64,000 bases of DNA from positions 1 to 64,000 of the forward strand of contig NZ_LZSV01000011.1 in NCBI RefSeq assembly GCF_001665605.1. Direction: 5' to 3'. Shown one piece after another: positions 54,008-63,655 of the stretch (position 1 is the first letter of the stretch; each line of letters starts with the position of its first letter). Both the position numbers and the translations under genes were made by a program. This DNA is from Mycobacterium sp. 852014-50255_SCH5639931 (lineage in GTDB: Bacteria; Actinomycetota; Actinomycetes; Mycobacteriales; Mycobacteriaceae). The notes beneath the pieces are model-generated. The model was not told where the DNA came from, did no database searches, and saw only the letters and a program-made list of their open reading frames with translations.

Positions 54008-54262
54008 CTATCGCGCCGAGGACGTGAAGGGCAGCAAAGCCACCTCGCGGGCATTCTTCACCGCGATCGCGATGTCACGCTGGTGCTGCACGCAGTTGCC
54101 GGTGACGCGCCGCGCCCGGATCTTGCCGCGCTCACTGATATAGGTGCGCAGCAATGCGGTGTCCTTGTAATCGATCGCTTGCCCCTTTTTCGAGCAGAAG
54201 ACACACTTCCGCGTCTTGACCGGCTTTTCCGGAGCCGGACGTCGCTTGCTGGACTTAGCCAT
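54008..54262 (-). CDS. rpsR: 30S ribosomal protein S18, zinc-binding type
   Basis: 84-residue protein near the small-subunit platform. The CVFC pair (KCVFCSKKG) and the third Cys in [11 protein letters not shown] indicate the zinc-binding C+ form, the type normally encoded in the ssb operon of mycobacteria; the zinc-independent paralogue is induced under zinc limitation. [26 protein letters not shown] follows. It is 32 bp upstream of rplI. Confidence 0.95.
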   Translation of the reverse strand: MAKSSKRRPAPEKPVKTRKCVFCSKKGQAIDYKDTALLRTYISERGKIRARRVTGNCVQHQRDIAIAVKNAREVALLPFTSSAR

Positions 54263-54298
54263 GACTGTCTTTCTTTCCGTTTCTTACTGTTGAAGTTT

Positions 54299-54817
54299 TC
54301 AGAACGGCGGTTCGTCGTCGCCGCCGCCGAAGGACCCGGATGCCGGGGCACTGCCCCACGGGTCGTCGGCCGGTGCGCTGCTCGCCGGCGCCGATCCCTG
54401 ACGGGACCCGCCTCCGCCGCCGAAGCCGCCACCACCGCCGCCGCCGCCGCTGCGGCTGGCCTTATTGACTTTGGCCGTGGCGTACCGCAGCGAGGGCCCG
54501 ATCTCATCGACCTCGACCTCGAAGACGGTGCGCTTCTCGCCTTCGCGCGTCTCGAAGGACCGCTGCTTGAGCCGGCCGGTGACGATCACCCGTGAGCCTC
54601 GGGTGAGGCTCTCGGCGACGTTCTCGGCAGCCTCGCGCCAGATGTTGCACCGCAAGAACAGCGCCTCACCGTCTTTCCATTCCGAACTCTGGCGGTCAAA
54701 GATCCGGGGTGTAGACGCCACGGTGAAATTCGCGACGGCGGCACCGGACGGGGTGAACCGCAGTTCGGGGTCGGCGGTCAGGTTTCCGACAACGGTGATA
54801 GTGGTGTCACCAGCCAC
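54299..54817 (-). CDS. ssb: Single-stranded DNA-binding protein
   Basis: 172-residue SSB. The GTG at 54817 ([14 protein letters not shown]) has GGAGGA 6 bp upstream. The OB-fold spans about residues 3-115 ([55 protein letters not shown]). A Gly-rich linker (nine consecutive Gly, SRQGSAP) and the conserved acidic tip [10 protein letters not shown] that binds partner proteins complete it. It lies between rpsF and rpsR. Confidence 0.96.
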   Translation of the reverse strand: MAGDTTITVVGNLTADPELRFTPSGAAVANFTVASTPRIFDRQSSEWKDGEALFLRCNIWREAAENVAESLTRGSRVIVTGRLKQRSFETREGEKRTVFEVEVDEIGPSLRYATAKVNKASRSGGGGGGGGFGGGGGSRQGSAPASSAPADDPWGSAPASGSFGGGDDEPPF

Positions 54818-54929
54818 AATTTCCTCCTCGTTCCGCCCTGCTACTCGCTTCTCCGACGGTAAATGGCACGTGTCCTGGCTGAGCCTACGCAAGTCCACCG
54901 ACGGTGGGCCCACGACTCGGCCACGGGTG

Positions 54930-55220
54930 TTAGTGCTTGTCGGTGCGCATCACCTTGGTGCGCAAGACCGACTCGTTGAGGCTCAGCTGGCGGTCGAGCT
55001 CGGAGACCGTCGCCGGCTCCGCCTTCAGGTCGACGACGACATAGATGCCTTCGGCGTGCTTGGCGATCTCGTAGGCCAGCCGGCGCTTACCCCAGATGTC
55101 GACCTTGTCGACGGATCCGCCGTCCTTACGGACGACGTTGAGAAACGTCTCCAGGGATGGAGCAACAGTGCGCTCGTCGAGCGTGGGGTCAAGAATGACC
55201 ATGATTTCGTATGGACGCAT
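54930..55220 (-). CDS. rpsF: 30S ribosomal protein S6
   Basis: 96-residue protein from ATG 55220 ([16 protein letters not shown]), following a purine-rich GTGAGG; the longer frame to 55256 is not the usual start. Conserved segments [33 protein letters not shown] and [12 protein letters not shown]. First gene of the S6-SSB-S18-L9 operon; S6 and S18 dimerise in the ribosome. Confidence 0.96.
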   Translation of the reverse strand: MRPYEIMVILDPTLDERTVAPSLETFLNVVRKDGGSVDKVDIWGKRRLAYEIAKHAEGIYVVVDLKAEPATVSELDRQLSLNESVLRTKVMRTDKH

Positions 55221-55364
55221 GGAAACCTCACCACCTCCTCTGGTCTTCGCGGCCACGGTCGTTCCGTGGCAGGAGGGTCGCCTGCGTCGGCAACCGCATC
55301 AGGCTACCGGATGGGTGGGTTGGCCTCCAAAATCGCGACGGATCCGGCCGCTCGAGCAATCCGG

Positions 55365-56006
55365 CTATTGCCGCGCGTCCAAGTATTCGGTGGCCCGGTC
55401 CACCGTCGCCTGATCGGCCTTGGCGAGCGCGCCCGAATCGAACGGCGGCTGCGGGTCGTATTCGATGAGCAGCTGAGCGGCCTGCGCGGCCCGGCGGTCC
55501 ACCAGGAGTTCGACCAGCCGTAAGGCCATGTCGATCCCGCTGGACACCCCCGCGGCGGTGATGATCCGCTGCGGCAAGTGCTCGACGACCCGGTCCGGCA
55601 CGTACCGGGCGCCCAGCTGGTTGAGCAGGTCCCTGGCGCGCCAGTGCGTCGTGGCGGTGAGCCCGTCGAGCAGGCCCGCGGCGGCCAACAGCAGCGCACC
55701 GGTGCACACCGACGTGGTGAAGATCGTGGTCGGGTGCACCGCTTGCAGCCATTCGCGGATGGTGCCGTCGTGGATCAGCTGGCGCGTGCCGATCCCGCCG
55801 GGGAACAGCACCACATCCGGCGAGGTGACCTCGTCGAATCTCGCGTCGCAGCTGAGGCCGAGCATCCCGTTTTCCGTGCGCACCTCGCCCCGGCGGTGAC
55901 CGATGAACACCACCTCGACCGACGGGACGCGTTGCAACACTTCGTAAGGCCCCACAGCGTCGAGCGCGGTCACGCGGGCGAATAACGGGACGGCGACCAA
56001 AGTCAT
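55365..56006 (-). CDS. DJ-1/PfpI (GATase1-like) family protein
   Basis: 213-residue DJ-1/PfpI fold protein, as in Rv0052. VAVPLFARVTALDAVGPYEVLQR, VVLFPGGIGTRQLI, and the nucleophile elbow TTSVCTGALLLAAAGLLDG with the Cys near residue 100 are present; VSSGIDMALRLVELL ends the core. Relatives are isonitrile hydratases or glyoxalase-like enzymes or regulators without the AraC domain. The start overlaps the GT87 gene by 4 bp, so they share an operon with ponA1. Confidence 0.83.
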   Translation of the reverse strand: MTLVAVPLFARVTALDAVGPYEVLQRVPSVEVVFIGHRRGEVRTENGMLGLSCDARFDEVTSPDVVLFPGGIGTRQLIHDGTIREWLQAVHPTTIFTTSVCTGALLLAAAGLLDGLTATTHWRARDLLNQLGARYVPDRVVEHLPQRIITAAGVSSGIDMALRLVELLVDRRAAQAAQLLIEYDPQPPFDSGALAKADQATVDRATEYLDARQ

Positions 56007-57646
56007 GGCGCCACTCCGGCCGGCACCGGGGGCTCGATCTCGGGCACCGTGGCGTGGCGCATGCCGGCCGGTCGTAGCCAGTCCGGCAGCCACCGGGGCG
56101 GGGCGTCGGGCGCGCGGTTGAAGGGCCCGCCCGACGGGTCGTCCACCCGGCCGTTCCAGCGCACCAAGTCCTCGTCGGGCCGGTAGATCTGGCGGATCAC
56201 CAACGCGCACAGCGCGATGACGGCGATGTCGCGCAGCAACACCGTCGTGGTGAAGAACTGCTCCGGCAGCGAGCGGTTCGGGTTGCCATATAGGAAGTAC
56301 ATCCGCGGCACCCATACCACCGCATCGATGGTCATCCACGCCAGCAGGATCCGGCGATGCGGCAGAGCCAGCACCGCCAGCGGGACCAGCCAGAGCGAGA
56401 ACTGCGGACTCCACACCTTGTTGGTCAACAGAAAAACAGCCACCATCAAGAACAGCAGCTGCGCCAGCCGCGGCCGCTTCGGAGCGGTCAGCACGACATA
56501 TGCGATTGCCGCACAACCGATTACGAACAAGACGGTGACCACGGCGTTCAGCAGGGTGGGCGGCTCCCAAAACCCCAGCTTGGCATCGAACCCGCGCCAG
56601 CCGGTGAACGATTTCACCACGTTATAGAGCGAATCCATGTCGTCGCCGCGTCGGGTGTTGAGCCGGAAGAATTCCGACCACCCGCGGGGAAACAGCACCA
56701 ACACCGGCAGGTTCACCAGCAGCCATGTCACCGCGGCCGTTCCCGCGGTGCTAGCCAAAGCGCGAAAGCGCCCCGTCCGGATCGCCAGAACCACCATGGG
56801 ACCCAGGAACAACAACGGATACAGCTTGGCCGCGGCACCCAATCCGATCAGCATGCCGGCCAGCACCGGTTTGCGCCGCGCCCACGCCAGCAGCCCCGCC
56901 ATCGCGAATGCCGTTGCCAGCGCGTCGAAATTGGTAAAGATCTGGAAGATCAGCAGCGGCGACGCGGCCACCAGGGCCGCATCCCATATCCGGCGCCCCG
57001 CCAGGCCGGCGGTCGCCCAGACGGTGGCGAGCCAGGCCAGCGCCAGACCGAACGCCGCGACGTTGAAGAACATCACCACCTCGGCGACCACCGGCAGCGG
57101 ACCCAGCTTGCTCAGCGCGGTATAGGTCTTCGCCAGCGCCATCGACACGTACTGATACATCCCGGTCAGCACCGGATACTCCATGTAGCGCACCGCCGGC
57201 CGGCCGTCGTAGCGCGTCTGCGGGGTACCGCTGCCGTCGGTCTCGACCCAGCTCGACTTGTACGGAAACTTGCCCTGGCTCAACAACTCCGCGCCGTAAA
57301 GCGGAACGGTATCGGAGTAGCACAACTCGTAGTACGCGCGTTGGTTCTCCCAGTTGGCTACCCGCTGATCCCCCGTGCCGGTGCCGGTGCTCTGCAGGCA
57401 GGCCGCCTTCGTCGACCAGCCGAGCGCCAGGAATACCAGTCCGATCAAGAACATCACCCGCAGTGGCGTCATCACCCGGGCGCGCCCGATCAGCGCGTGT
57501 CTGCCCACCGGCCCACCGGCGACTTCCGCCAGGGCGGCGCCCAACGAGTCGGTGCGGCTTGGGCAGTCGCGGTTGTCGACGCTACGCAGATCGCCGGCCA
57601 GCGGCTCCGGAGAAATGGAGGTGCTGCGCTGCTCGGCCTCGGTCAC
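56003..57646 (-). CDS. Polyprenyl-phosphate-dependent glycosyltransferase, GT87 family (Rv0051-like)
   Basis: 547-residue integral membrane protein with about 10-13 hydrophobic segments. The GT87/DUF2029 pattern is seen: an extracytoplasmic loop rich in aromatics (YDGRPAVRYMEYPVLTGMYQY) after the first helix, and ARRKPVLAGMLIGLGAAAKLYPLLFLGPMVV in the middle. These enzymes use decaprenyl-phosphate-mannose or -arabinose in lipoglycan synthesis; the acceptor is not predictable. The start overlaps the ponA1 stop (GTGA) and its end overlaps the DJ-1 gene. Confidence 0.85.
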   Translation of the reverse strand: MTEAEQRSTSISPEPLAGDLRSVDNRDCPSRTDSLGAALAEVAGGPVGRHALIGRARVMTPLRVMFLIGLVFLALGWSTKAACLQSTGTGTGDQRVANWENQRAYYELCYSDTVPLYGAELLSQGKFPYKSSWVETDGSGTPQTRYDGRPAVRYMEYPVLTGMYQYVSMALAKTYTALSKLGPLPVVAEVVMFFNVAAFGLALAWLATVWATAGLAGRRIWDAALVAASPLLIFQIFTNFDALATAFAMAGLLAWARRKPVLAGMLIGLGAAAKLYPLLFLGPMVVLAIRTGRFRALASTAGTAAVTWLLVNLPVLVLFPRGWSEFFRLNTRRGDDMDSLYNVVKSFTGWRGFDAKLGFWEPPTLLNAVVTVLFVIGCAAIAYVVLTAPKRPRLAQLLFLMVAVFLLTNKVWSPQFSLWLVPLAVLALPHRRILLAWMTIDAVVWVPRMYFLYGNPNRSLPEQFFTTTVLLRDIAVIALCALVIRQIYRPDEDLVRWNGRVDDPSGGPFNRAPDAPPRWLPDWLRPAGMRHATVPEIEPPVPAGVAP

Positions 57647-60213
57647 GGCGGCGGCTGGCCAGCCGGCGGGGGAGCTTGGGGGCCGCCCGGCGGCACGCCC
57701 GGCTCTTGACCGCCGGGACCTCCACCGCCCGGCGGTGCCGGCCCAAGAGTGACCGTCGTGGGCGGACCGATCGGGATGGTGATTCCGGGCGCCACTTCGA
57801 CGGTGGGCTGAATGACCGTCACGGACGGCGGCGGTGGGGGCGGGGGCGCCGGGACGCCGGCATAGCCGCCGATCTCCGTCGGCTTGGGGAACGATTCATT
57901 GGAGGTGCCCTTCAGGGCGCCATCCATGGTGGACTTCCAGATGTCCGATGGCAGCCCCGAGCCGTAAACCGGTGCGCCCGAGGCGGTTACGAGCGGCACG
58001 TCGCCTTTCGCGGTGCCCACCCACACGGCCGTCGACAGCGACGGCGTGTATCCGACCATCCAGGCGTCCTTGTCGGCGGTGGTGTCACCCAGCTGTGTGG
58101 TGCCTGTCTTGGCCGCCGACGGCCTGCCGCCGGACAAGGAGTGGCCGCGCGAATAGCTGGCGATCGGCTCCATGGCCGCGGTGACGTTGTCGGCCACGGC
58201 CTTGGGGATGCGCTGCTCGCCATTGTTGTCGGACTTGCTCGCGTCGAAGAGCACCTGGCCTTCGGAGTTGACGACCTTCTGCACAAAATGCGGCCGGTGG
58301 TAGACGCCGGAGGCGGCCAGCGTGGCGTACGCCGAGGCCATGTCGATCACCCGGGTCTGGTACTGCCCCAGCACAATTCCATTGTTGGGCGGCCCGCCTT
58401 TGCCGTCCTCGGACAGCGTGTGGTCCACGCCGGGGAAGCTGGTCGCGATGCCGGCCTGGTGCGCGGCGTCCGCGACCGCCTGCGGGCCGCCCTTGAGCTT
58501 GAGCATCAGCCGGTAGTAAGAGGTGTTCAGCGATTGCTTGAGCGCCTGGGCGATATTGCACGTCCCGCAGCCCTCGCCCTCGACGTTTGTGATCTTGATG
58601 CCGTCGACCGTCAGCGGCGAACTGTCGACCTGGTAACCCAGACCGATCCCCTGCTCAAGCGCGGCCACGAGTGCGAACACCTTGAACGACGACCCGGTTT
58701 GCAGGCCCGCCTGCGCGAAGTCGAAACCGTTGGCGTCCGTACCGCCGTAGTACGCGCGTATCGACCCGTCGTGCGGGTCGATCGACACCGCGGCCGACCG
58801 CATGTCGGGGTCTTGCCCGTCAAGGTATTTCGATACGGCCTTCTCGGCGGCCTGCTGGGCTTTCGGGTCGATGGTGGTGGTGACCTGCAGGCCCTGGGTG
58901 TTCAGAGTCCGCTCGTCGATGTTGAACAGCTCCATCAACTCTTTGGTCACCTGGCGCTCGATCAGCCCGTTGGGACCCGTCGTCTGGTTCTCGGCGCGGG
59001 CTTGGTCGGGCGGCACCGTCTGCGGGAAATCCTGCGCGGCACGGTCACTGGGCGACAGCGCCTTGGTCTCCACCATGCCGTCGAGCACCCAGTTCCAGCG
59101 GGCCCGGGCGCCCTGCGGGTCGACGGCCGGGTCCAGCGACGACGGCCGCCGGATCAGCGCCGCCAGCAGCGCCCCCTCCGAGACGGTCAACTGCTCGACG
59201 GGCTTGTTGAAGTAAGCCTTGGCGGCGGCGGAGATCCCGTAGGCGCCCCGGCCGAAGTAGATGATGTTCAGGTAGGCCTGCAGCACATCGTCTTTCGACC
59301 ACTCCCCCGACATCTTGGTGGCGATCACGAGTTCCTTGGCCTTGCGCATCAAACCGCTGACGCCGTGTTGAGCCGACCCCACCAGCGCGTTCTTCACGTA
59401 TTGCTGGGTGATGGTCGACCCGCCCTGCAGGTCACCGTTGCCGAAGAGGTTGTTGTTCACCGCCCGCGCGAAGCCGCTGAAGTCGAACCCGGGGTTCGAG
59501 TAGAAATTGCGGTCTTCGGCCGCGATCACCGCCTGGCGCACGTGCACCGGCACCTGGTTGATGTTGACGTCAACCCGATTGCCTTCGGGCGGAATGATTT
59601 TAGCGATCTCTGACCCGTCGCTGGCCAGGATGGTGGAGACCTGGTTGGTGCGCAAGTCGCCCGGCTTGGGGATGTCGACGATGAAGTAGGCCATGGCGAA
59701 CGTGACGATCGGCAACAGCACGAGCACCGCCGCCGACAGGTAGGCCGCTCGCCGCACCCACAACCAGTTGATCTGCTGGGTCCAATGGACGTCACGTGGC
59801 GGCCGGGGCCCGAAGCCGTCCGGCCCACCGCGGCGACCCCCCGGCCCGGGCGGTGGTGGTGGCCCTTCCGGCGGACGGCCTCCCGCCGTCGGCCGGGCGC
59901 GACGCGGCGGCGTTCGGCTATCCAGCGCCGCCTTGACCTCCTCAAGCGCATCACGCTGCAAGGGCGTCGACGAAGGGCTGTCCAGCGCGGCTTTGACTTC
60001 CTCGATGCTGGGATCGGGCCGCCGGGGCGACCGGTCATCGACGACCGGCGGAAGAATCGTGGTCATCCGGTCATCGGGCGGAACCCCACGGCGTTGGCCG
60101 GCCGACGACGGCGCGCCACGCGGGCGCTCGCCGCTTCCATGTTTTCCCACCCGCTCAGTCGCCGGCCCATCCGCGTCGCCGGACGACTGGTTGTGGGGTC
60201 CGTCGTTATTCAA
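57643..60213 (-). CDS. ponA1: Bifunctional penicillin-binding protein 1A (PonA1)
   Basis: Bifunctional peptidoglycan glycosyltransferase/transpeptidase needed for polar growth. From a TTG at 60213 (LNNDGPHNQSSG) the product is 856 residues; ATG 60066 gives 807. The cytosolic tail is disordered and Pro-rich, the membrane segment is near 155-178, GT51 motifs are EDRNFYSNPGFDFSGFARAV and GGSTITQQYVKN (near 230-265), and transpeptidase motifs are TGSSFKVF (near 504), SLN and KTGTTQ (near 704). The C-terminus is a Pro-rich tail. The TTG overlaps the upstream gene by 8 bp, suggesting translational coupling. Confidence 0.95.
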   Translation of the reverse strand: MNNDGPHNQSSGDADGPATERVGKHGSGERPRGAPSSAGQRRGVPPDDRMTTILPPVVDDRSPRRPDPSIEEVKAALDSPSSTPLQRDALEEVKAALDSRTPPRRARPTAGGRPPEGPPPPPGPGGRRGGPDGFGPRPPRDVHWTQQINWLWVRRAAYLSAAVLVLLPIVTFAMAYFIVDIPKPGDLRTNQVSTILASDGSEIAKIIPPEGNRVDVNINQVPVHVRQAVIAAEDRNFYSNPGFDFSGFARAVNNNLFGNGDLQGGSTITQQYVKNALVGSAQHGVSGLMRKAKELVIATKMSGEWSKDDVLQAYLNIIYFGRGAYGISAAAKAYFNKPVEQLTVSEGALLAALIRRPSSLDPAVDPQGARARWNWVLDGMVETKALSPSDRAAQDFPQTVPPDQARAENQTTGPNGLIERQVTKELMELFNIDERTLNTQGLQVTTTIDPKAQQAAEKAVSKYLDGQDPDMRSAAVSIDPHDGSIRAYYGGTDANGFDFAQAGLQTGSSFKVFALVAALEQGIGLGYQVDSSPLTVDGIKITNVEGEGCGTCNIAQALKQSLNTSYYRLMLKLKGGPQAVADAAHQAGIATSFPGVDHTLSEDGKGGPPNNGIVLGQYQTRVIDMASAYATLAASGVYHRPHFVQKVVNSEGQVLFDASKSDNNGEQRIPKAVADNVTAAMEPIASYSRGHSLSGGRPSAAKTGTTQLGDTTADKDAWMVGYTPSLSTAVWVGTAKGDVPLVTASGAPVYGSGLPSDIWKSTMDGALKGTSNESFPKPTEIGGYAGVPAPPPPPPPSVTVIQPTVEVAPGITIPIGPPTTVTLGPAPPGGGGPGGQEPGVPPGGPQAPPPAGQPPP

Positions 60214-60631
60214 TGGCCGTGCGCGCGCCGTTTCGTGCCGTCCGCGTACCGCGGGTGCCCTTGGGTGGGCGCGCCGCTCCGAGCACGTACGACTTGACCA
60301 GATGATTCCACTCGCAGGTCCGGCATACCTCCACCACGTGGACAGCGAACTCCTCGAAGCGACTCGCCAGCAAAACCAACTCTTCGGCGGTGCGCGCCGA
60401 GCCCGATACCGGACCAAGGTGTTCGCCGAACACCCACGACACCAGCGTCAGCTGCTCCTTGCGGCAGATCGGGCAGATGACCTGGCTCGGTTTCCCGTGA
60501 AACTTGGCGGCGCGCAGCAGATAAGGGTTCGCGTCACACACCTCGGACACGCCCGTGCGGCCCGAGTACACCTCGGCCAGCAGTGCTCGCCGCCGGAGCG
60601 CGTAGTCCACCACTTGTCGCTGCAGTCGCAC
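60206..60631 (-). CDS. DUF5318-family protein (Rv0049-like)
   Basis: 141-residue cytosolic protein from GTG 60631 (VRLQRQVVDYALRRR). Two CxxC pairs (VICPICRKEQ near 52 and VEVCRTCEW near 105) suggest a zinc ribbon. The C-terminal tail is basic. It lies upstream of ponA1 and overlaps its putative TTG start; a role in cell-wall growth is only suggested by the conserved linkage. Confidence 0.8.
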   Translation of the reverse strand: MRLQRQVVDYALRRRALLAEVYSGRTGVSEVCDANPYLLRAAKFHGKPSQVICPICRKEQLTLVSWVFGEHLGPVSGSARTAEELVLLASRFEEFAVHVVEVCRTCEWNHLVKSYVLGAARPPKGTRGTRTARNGARTAIE

Positions 60632-60751
60632 GCCCACCAGAGTACGTCGCCATCCGGGCGACCGATACGCAACCAAACCTGTGGCGGGCCGAGCCGAGTA
60701 CAGGCGGGCGCATTCTGTGCCGTACCGGGCCCGGACTCTACGATCATCCCC

Positions 60752-61633
60752 GTGGCGAAATGGCTCGGGACGTCGCTGGGTGGCGGTGTGGCGGCAAGCA
60801 CCCGCGCCAAAGACATCAATCGGCAGGACGCCTGCAAGATCCTCGACAACGCCCTGACCGACGGCGAGCTCTCCATGGAGGAGCACCGCGAACGGGTCAG
60901 CGCGGCCACCAAGGCGGTCACGCTCGGCGATCTGCAGGCCCTGGTGACCGATCTGCAAACCGACAGCAGCGCGCTTCCGACGCCCGCCGCCAAAGCCCTG
61001 TCGGTGCCGCCGAAGCTGCGCGGTTGGGGGATGCTCGCCGCTGCCTTCGTCGTCTCGGTGCTCCTGGGCGTCGGCATCGGGTGGGGCATGTACGGCAACA
61101 CCGACTCGCCGCTGGACTTCACCACCGACCCCGGAGCCAAGCCCGACGGCGTCGGCCCGGTGGTGCTGACCCCGCCGACCCAACTGCATTCGGTCGGCGG
61201 GCTGACCGGCCTGATCGAGCAAACACGCAAACGGTTCGGCAACGCCGTGGGGTATCGACTCGTGATCTATCCGACGTACGCGGTCCTCGACCGGCCGGAC
61301 CCCTCCGACGATCGCCGGGTGCTGGCCTACACCTACCGCGGGGGCTGGGGCGACCCGAGCAGCTCGGCGAAAAGCTCCGCGGACGCTCCCGTTCCGGTTG
61401 ACCTGGGCAAGTTCGACGTCACGGCGACCGTGGGCATCATGCGCGGCGCCCCGCAGACCCTCCACATGAAGCCGTCGGACGTCAAAACCGAGTACCTGAA
61501 CATCGAACCGGCGACCGACCCGACCACCCCCGGCGCGCTCTCGCTGTCGCTGTATGTCTCGAGCGACTACGGTGGTGGATACATCGTCTTCGCAGGTGAC
61601 GGCACCGTCAAGCAGCTCAACTTGCCGTCGTAG
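60752..61633 (+). CDS. DUF1707-domain membrane protein (Rv0048c-like)
   Basis: 293-residue protein from GTG 60752 (VAKWLGTSLGGG). Residues about 18-75 carry the DUF1707 pattern (INRQDACKILDNALTDGELSMEEHRERVSAATKAVTLGDLQALVTDLQ). One membrane segment (about 90-110) is followed by an extracytoplasmic domain with strand-rich sequence. Function unknown. It is divergent from the DUF5318-ponA1 operon. Confidence 0.82.
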   Translation: MAKWLGTSLGGGVAASTRAKDINRQDACKILDNALTDGELSMEEHRERVSAATKAVTLGDLQALVTDLQTDSSALPTPAAKALSVPPKLRGWGMLAAAFVVSVLLGVGIGWGMYGNTDSPLDFTTDPGAKPDGVGPVVLTPPTQLHSVGGLTGLIEQTRKRFGNAVGYRLVIYPTYAVLDRPDPSDDRRVLAYTYRGGWGDPSSSAKSSADAPVPVDLGKFDVTATVGIMRGAPQTLHMKPSDVKTEYLNIEPATDPTTPGALSLSLYVSSDYGGGYIVFAGDGTVKQLNLPS

Positions 61634-61768
61634 CCGCCGCGATTCGATTCGGCGCACCCGGACTAATAGTGGACGAACATCCGGTGGTGTTGTGGCGAAT
61701 ATATCGAGGCGATACGATTACGCGAGGCGTCGAACCGTCGTAACCAACCATGCAAAGGGGGTGATTCG

Positions 61769-62311
61769 ATGCTTGAGCTCGCCATCCTGGGTCTTCTCAT
61801 CGAATCGCCGATGCATGGTTACGAGTTGCGCAAACGGCTAACCGGCCTCCTCGGTGCGTTTCGTGCGTTCTCGTACGGTTCGCTGTACCCGGCCCTCCGG
61901 CGGATGCAGGCCGAAGGGTTGATCGCCGAGGACGCCGCCCCGACCGGAACGCCGGTTCGGCGTGCCCGGCGCGTCTACCAGCTAACTGACGAGGGCCGTC
62001 GGCGCTTCGGTGAGCTGGTGGCCGACACCGGCCCGCACAATTACACCGACGACGGCTTCGGGGTGCACCTGGCGTTCTTCAACCGGACTCCGGCGGAGGC
62101 GCGCATGCGCATCCTGGAAGGTCGCCGCCGTCAGGTCGAGGAGCGGCGGGAAGGCCTGCGCGAAGCCGTGGCGCGGGCCAGTAACTCGTTCGACCGCTAC
62201 ACCCGCCAACTTCACCAACTGGGGCTCGAGTCCAGTGAGCGCGAAGTGAAGTGGCTCAACGAGCTCATTGCTGCGGAGCGGGCGATGCCCGGCCTCTCCG
62301 AGCAGACGTAA
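61769..62311 (+). CDS. PadR-family regulator (Rv0047c-like)
   Basis: 180-residue winged-helix repressor. [24 protein letters not shown], then [22 protein letters not shown] and [17 protein letters not shown] are PadR signatures; the C-terminal part is helical. It precedes ino1 by 58 bp and by position may control it, as proposed for this conserved pair. Confidence 0.88.
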   Translation: MLELAILGLLIESPMHGYELRKRLTGLLGAFRAFSYGSLYPALRRMQAEGLIAEDAAPTGTPVRRARRVYQLTDEGRRRFGELVADTGPHNYTDDGFGVHLAFFNRTPAEARMRILEGRRRQVEERREGLREAVARASNSFDRYTRQLHQLGLESSEREVKWLNELIAAERAMPGLSEQT

Positions 62312-62369
62312 AACCCCTGCACGAATTCGATCAGCTGCGACACAAGTTATGGAGTTAGGAGAACGCCCA

Positions 62370-63467
62370 ATGAGTGACCAGAACGCGCCACAGGCGTCGA
62401 CCGAGGTACGAGTCGCCATTGTCGGCGTCGGTAACTGCGCGTCTTCCCTGGTACAGGGCGTCGAGTACTACCAGAACGCCGACGAGAACAGCACCGTGCC
62501 CGGCCTGATGCACGTGAAGTTCGGCCAGTACCACGTGCGCGACGTCAAGTTCGTCGCGGCCTTCGACGTGGACGCCAAGAAGGTCGGCTTCGACCTGTCC
62601 GACGCGATCTTCGCCTCGGAGAACAACACGATCAAGATCGCCGACGTGCCGCCCACCAACGTGACGGTGCAGCGCGGCCCGACACTCGACGGCATCGGCA
62701 AGTACTACGCCGACACCATCGAGTTGTCCGACGCCGAGCCGGTCGACGTGGTCAAGGTGCTCAAGGAGAACAACGTCGACGTGCTGGTGTCCTACCTGCC
62801 GGTGGGCTCGGAGGAGGCCGACAAGTTCTACGCCCAGTGCGCCATCGACGCCGGCGTGGCCTTCGTCAACGCGCTGCCGGTGTTCATCGCCTCGGACCCG
62901 GTGTGGGCCAAGAAGTTCGCCGACGCGGGTGTGCCGATCGTGGGCGACGACATCAAGAGCCAGGTAGGCGCAACCATCACCCACCGGGTGATGGCCAAGC
63001 TGTTCGAGGACCGCGGTGTGCAACTGGACCGCACCATGCAGCTCAACGTGGGCGGCAACATGGACTTCCTCAACATGCTCGAGCGCGAGCGGCTGGAGTC
63101 CAAGAAGATCTCCAAGACGCAGGCCGTCACCTCCAACCTGCAACGCGAGTTCAAGACCAAAGACGTGCACATCGGCCCGTCCGACCACGTCGGCTGGCTC
63201 GACGACCGCAAGTGGGCGTACGTGCGACTGGAGGGCCGCGCCTTCGGCGACGTGCCGCTGAACCTGGAGTACAAGCTCGAGGTGTGGGACTCGCCGAACT
63301 CGGCGGGCGTCATCATCGACGCGGTGCGGGCGGCCAAGATCGCCAAGGACCGCGGCATTGGCGGCCCGGTGATCCCGGCGTCGGCCTACCTGATGAAGAG
63401 CCCGCCGCAGCAGCTGCCCGACGACATCGCCCGTACGCAGCTCGAAGAGTTCATCATCGAGGGCTGA
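62370..63467 (+). CDS. ino1: Myo-inositol-1-phosphate synthase
   Basis: 365-residue NAD-dependent synthase that makes inositol-1-phosphate from glucose-6-phosphate, the first step to phosphatidylinositol lipids, mycothiol and lipoarabinomannan. The ATG at 62370 ([10 protein letters not shown]) has TTAGGAGAAC upstream; ORF extensions are not needed. Motifs: [54 protein letters not shown], and [30 protein letters not shown], all typical of the bacterial short form. The PadR gene precedes it. Confidence 0.97.
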   Translation: MSDQNAPQASTEVRVAIVGVGNCASSLVQGVEYYQNADENSTVPGLMHVKFGQYHVRDVKFVAAFDVDAKKVGFDLSDAIFASENNTIKIADVPPTNVTVQRGPTLDGIGKYYADTIELSDAEPVDVVKVLKENNVDVLVSYLPVGSEEADKFYAQCAIDAGVAFVNALPVFIASDPVWAKKFADAGVPIVGDDIKSQVGATITHRVMAKLFEDRGVQLDRTMQLNVGGNMDFLNMLERERLESKKISKTQAVTSNLQREFKTKDVHIGPSDHVGWLDDRKWAYVRLEGRAFGDVPLNLEYKLEVWDSPNSAGVIIDAVRAAKIAKDRGIGGPVIPASAYLMKSPPQQLPDDIARTQLEEFIIEG

Positions 63468-63543
63468 CCCCCATCCGCCGATCGTGCGGTGAGGTCGCGC
63501 TGCTGCGGCTTCACCGCACTTTCGTTTTGCGGGGTCATTCGGT

Positions 63544-63593
63544 CACGCCAGCGTGACGCTCGGCTCCCGCAGCCACGCTGGCGTGACGCTCGG
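63544..63593. repeat. Tandem palindromic repeat after ino1
   Basis: Two 20-bp units starting at 63544 and 63574 (30-bp pitch) share CACGC[C/T][A/G]GCGTGACGCTCGG. Each contains a near-palindrome CACGC-NN-GCGTG. They lie about 75 bp after the ino1 stop and could be transcription terminators or dispersed mycobacterial repeats. Confidence 0.6.
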
Positions 63594-63655
63594 CGCTACA
63601 GCGGAAAGCCAATTCATCGACACGGCGCTGTGCGGGTGCTTAGCATCATCTCTCG

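Noticed and set aside
57463..59613. A 716-codon plus-strand open frame opposite ponA1
   Set aside because: It is one of the longest frames in the window but mirrors ponA1 codons and shows no protein family signature.
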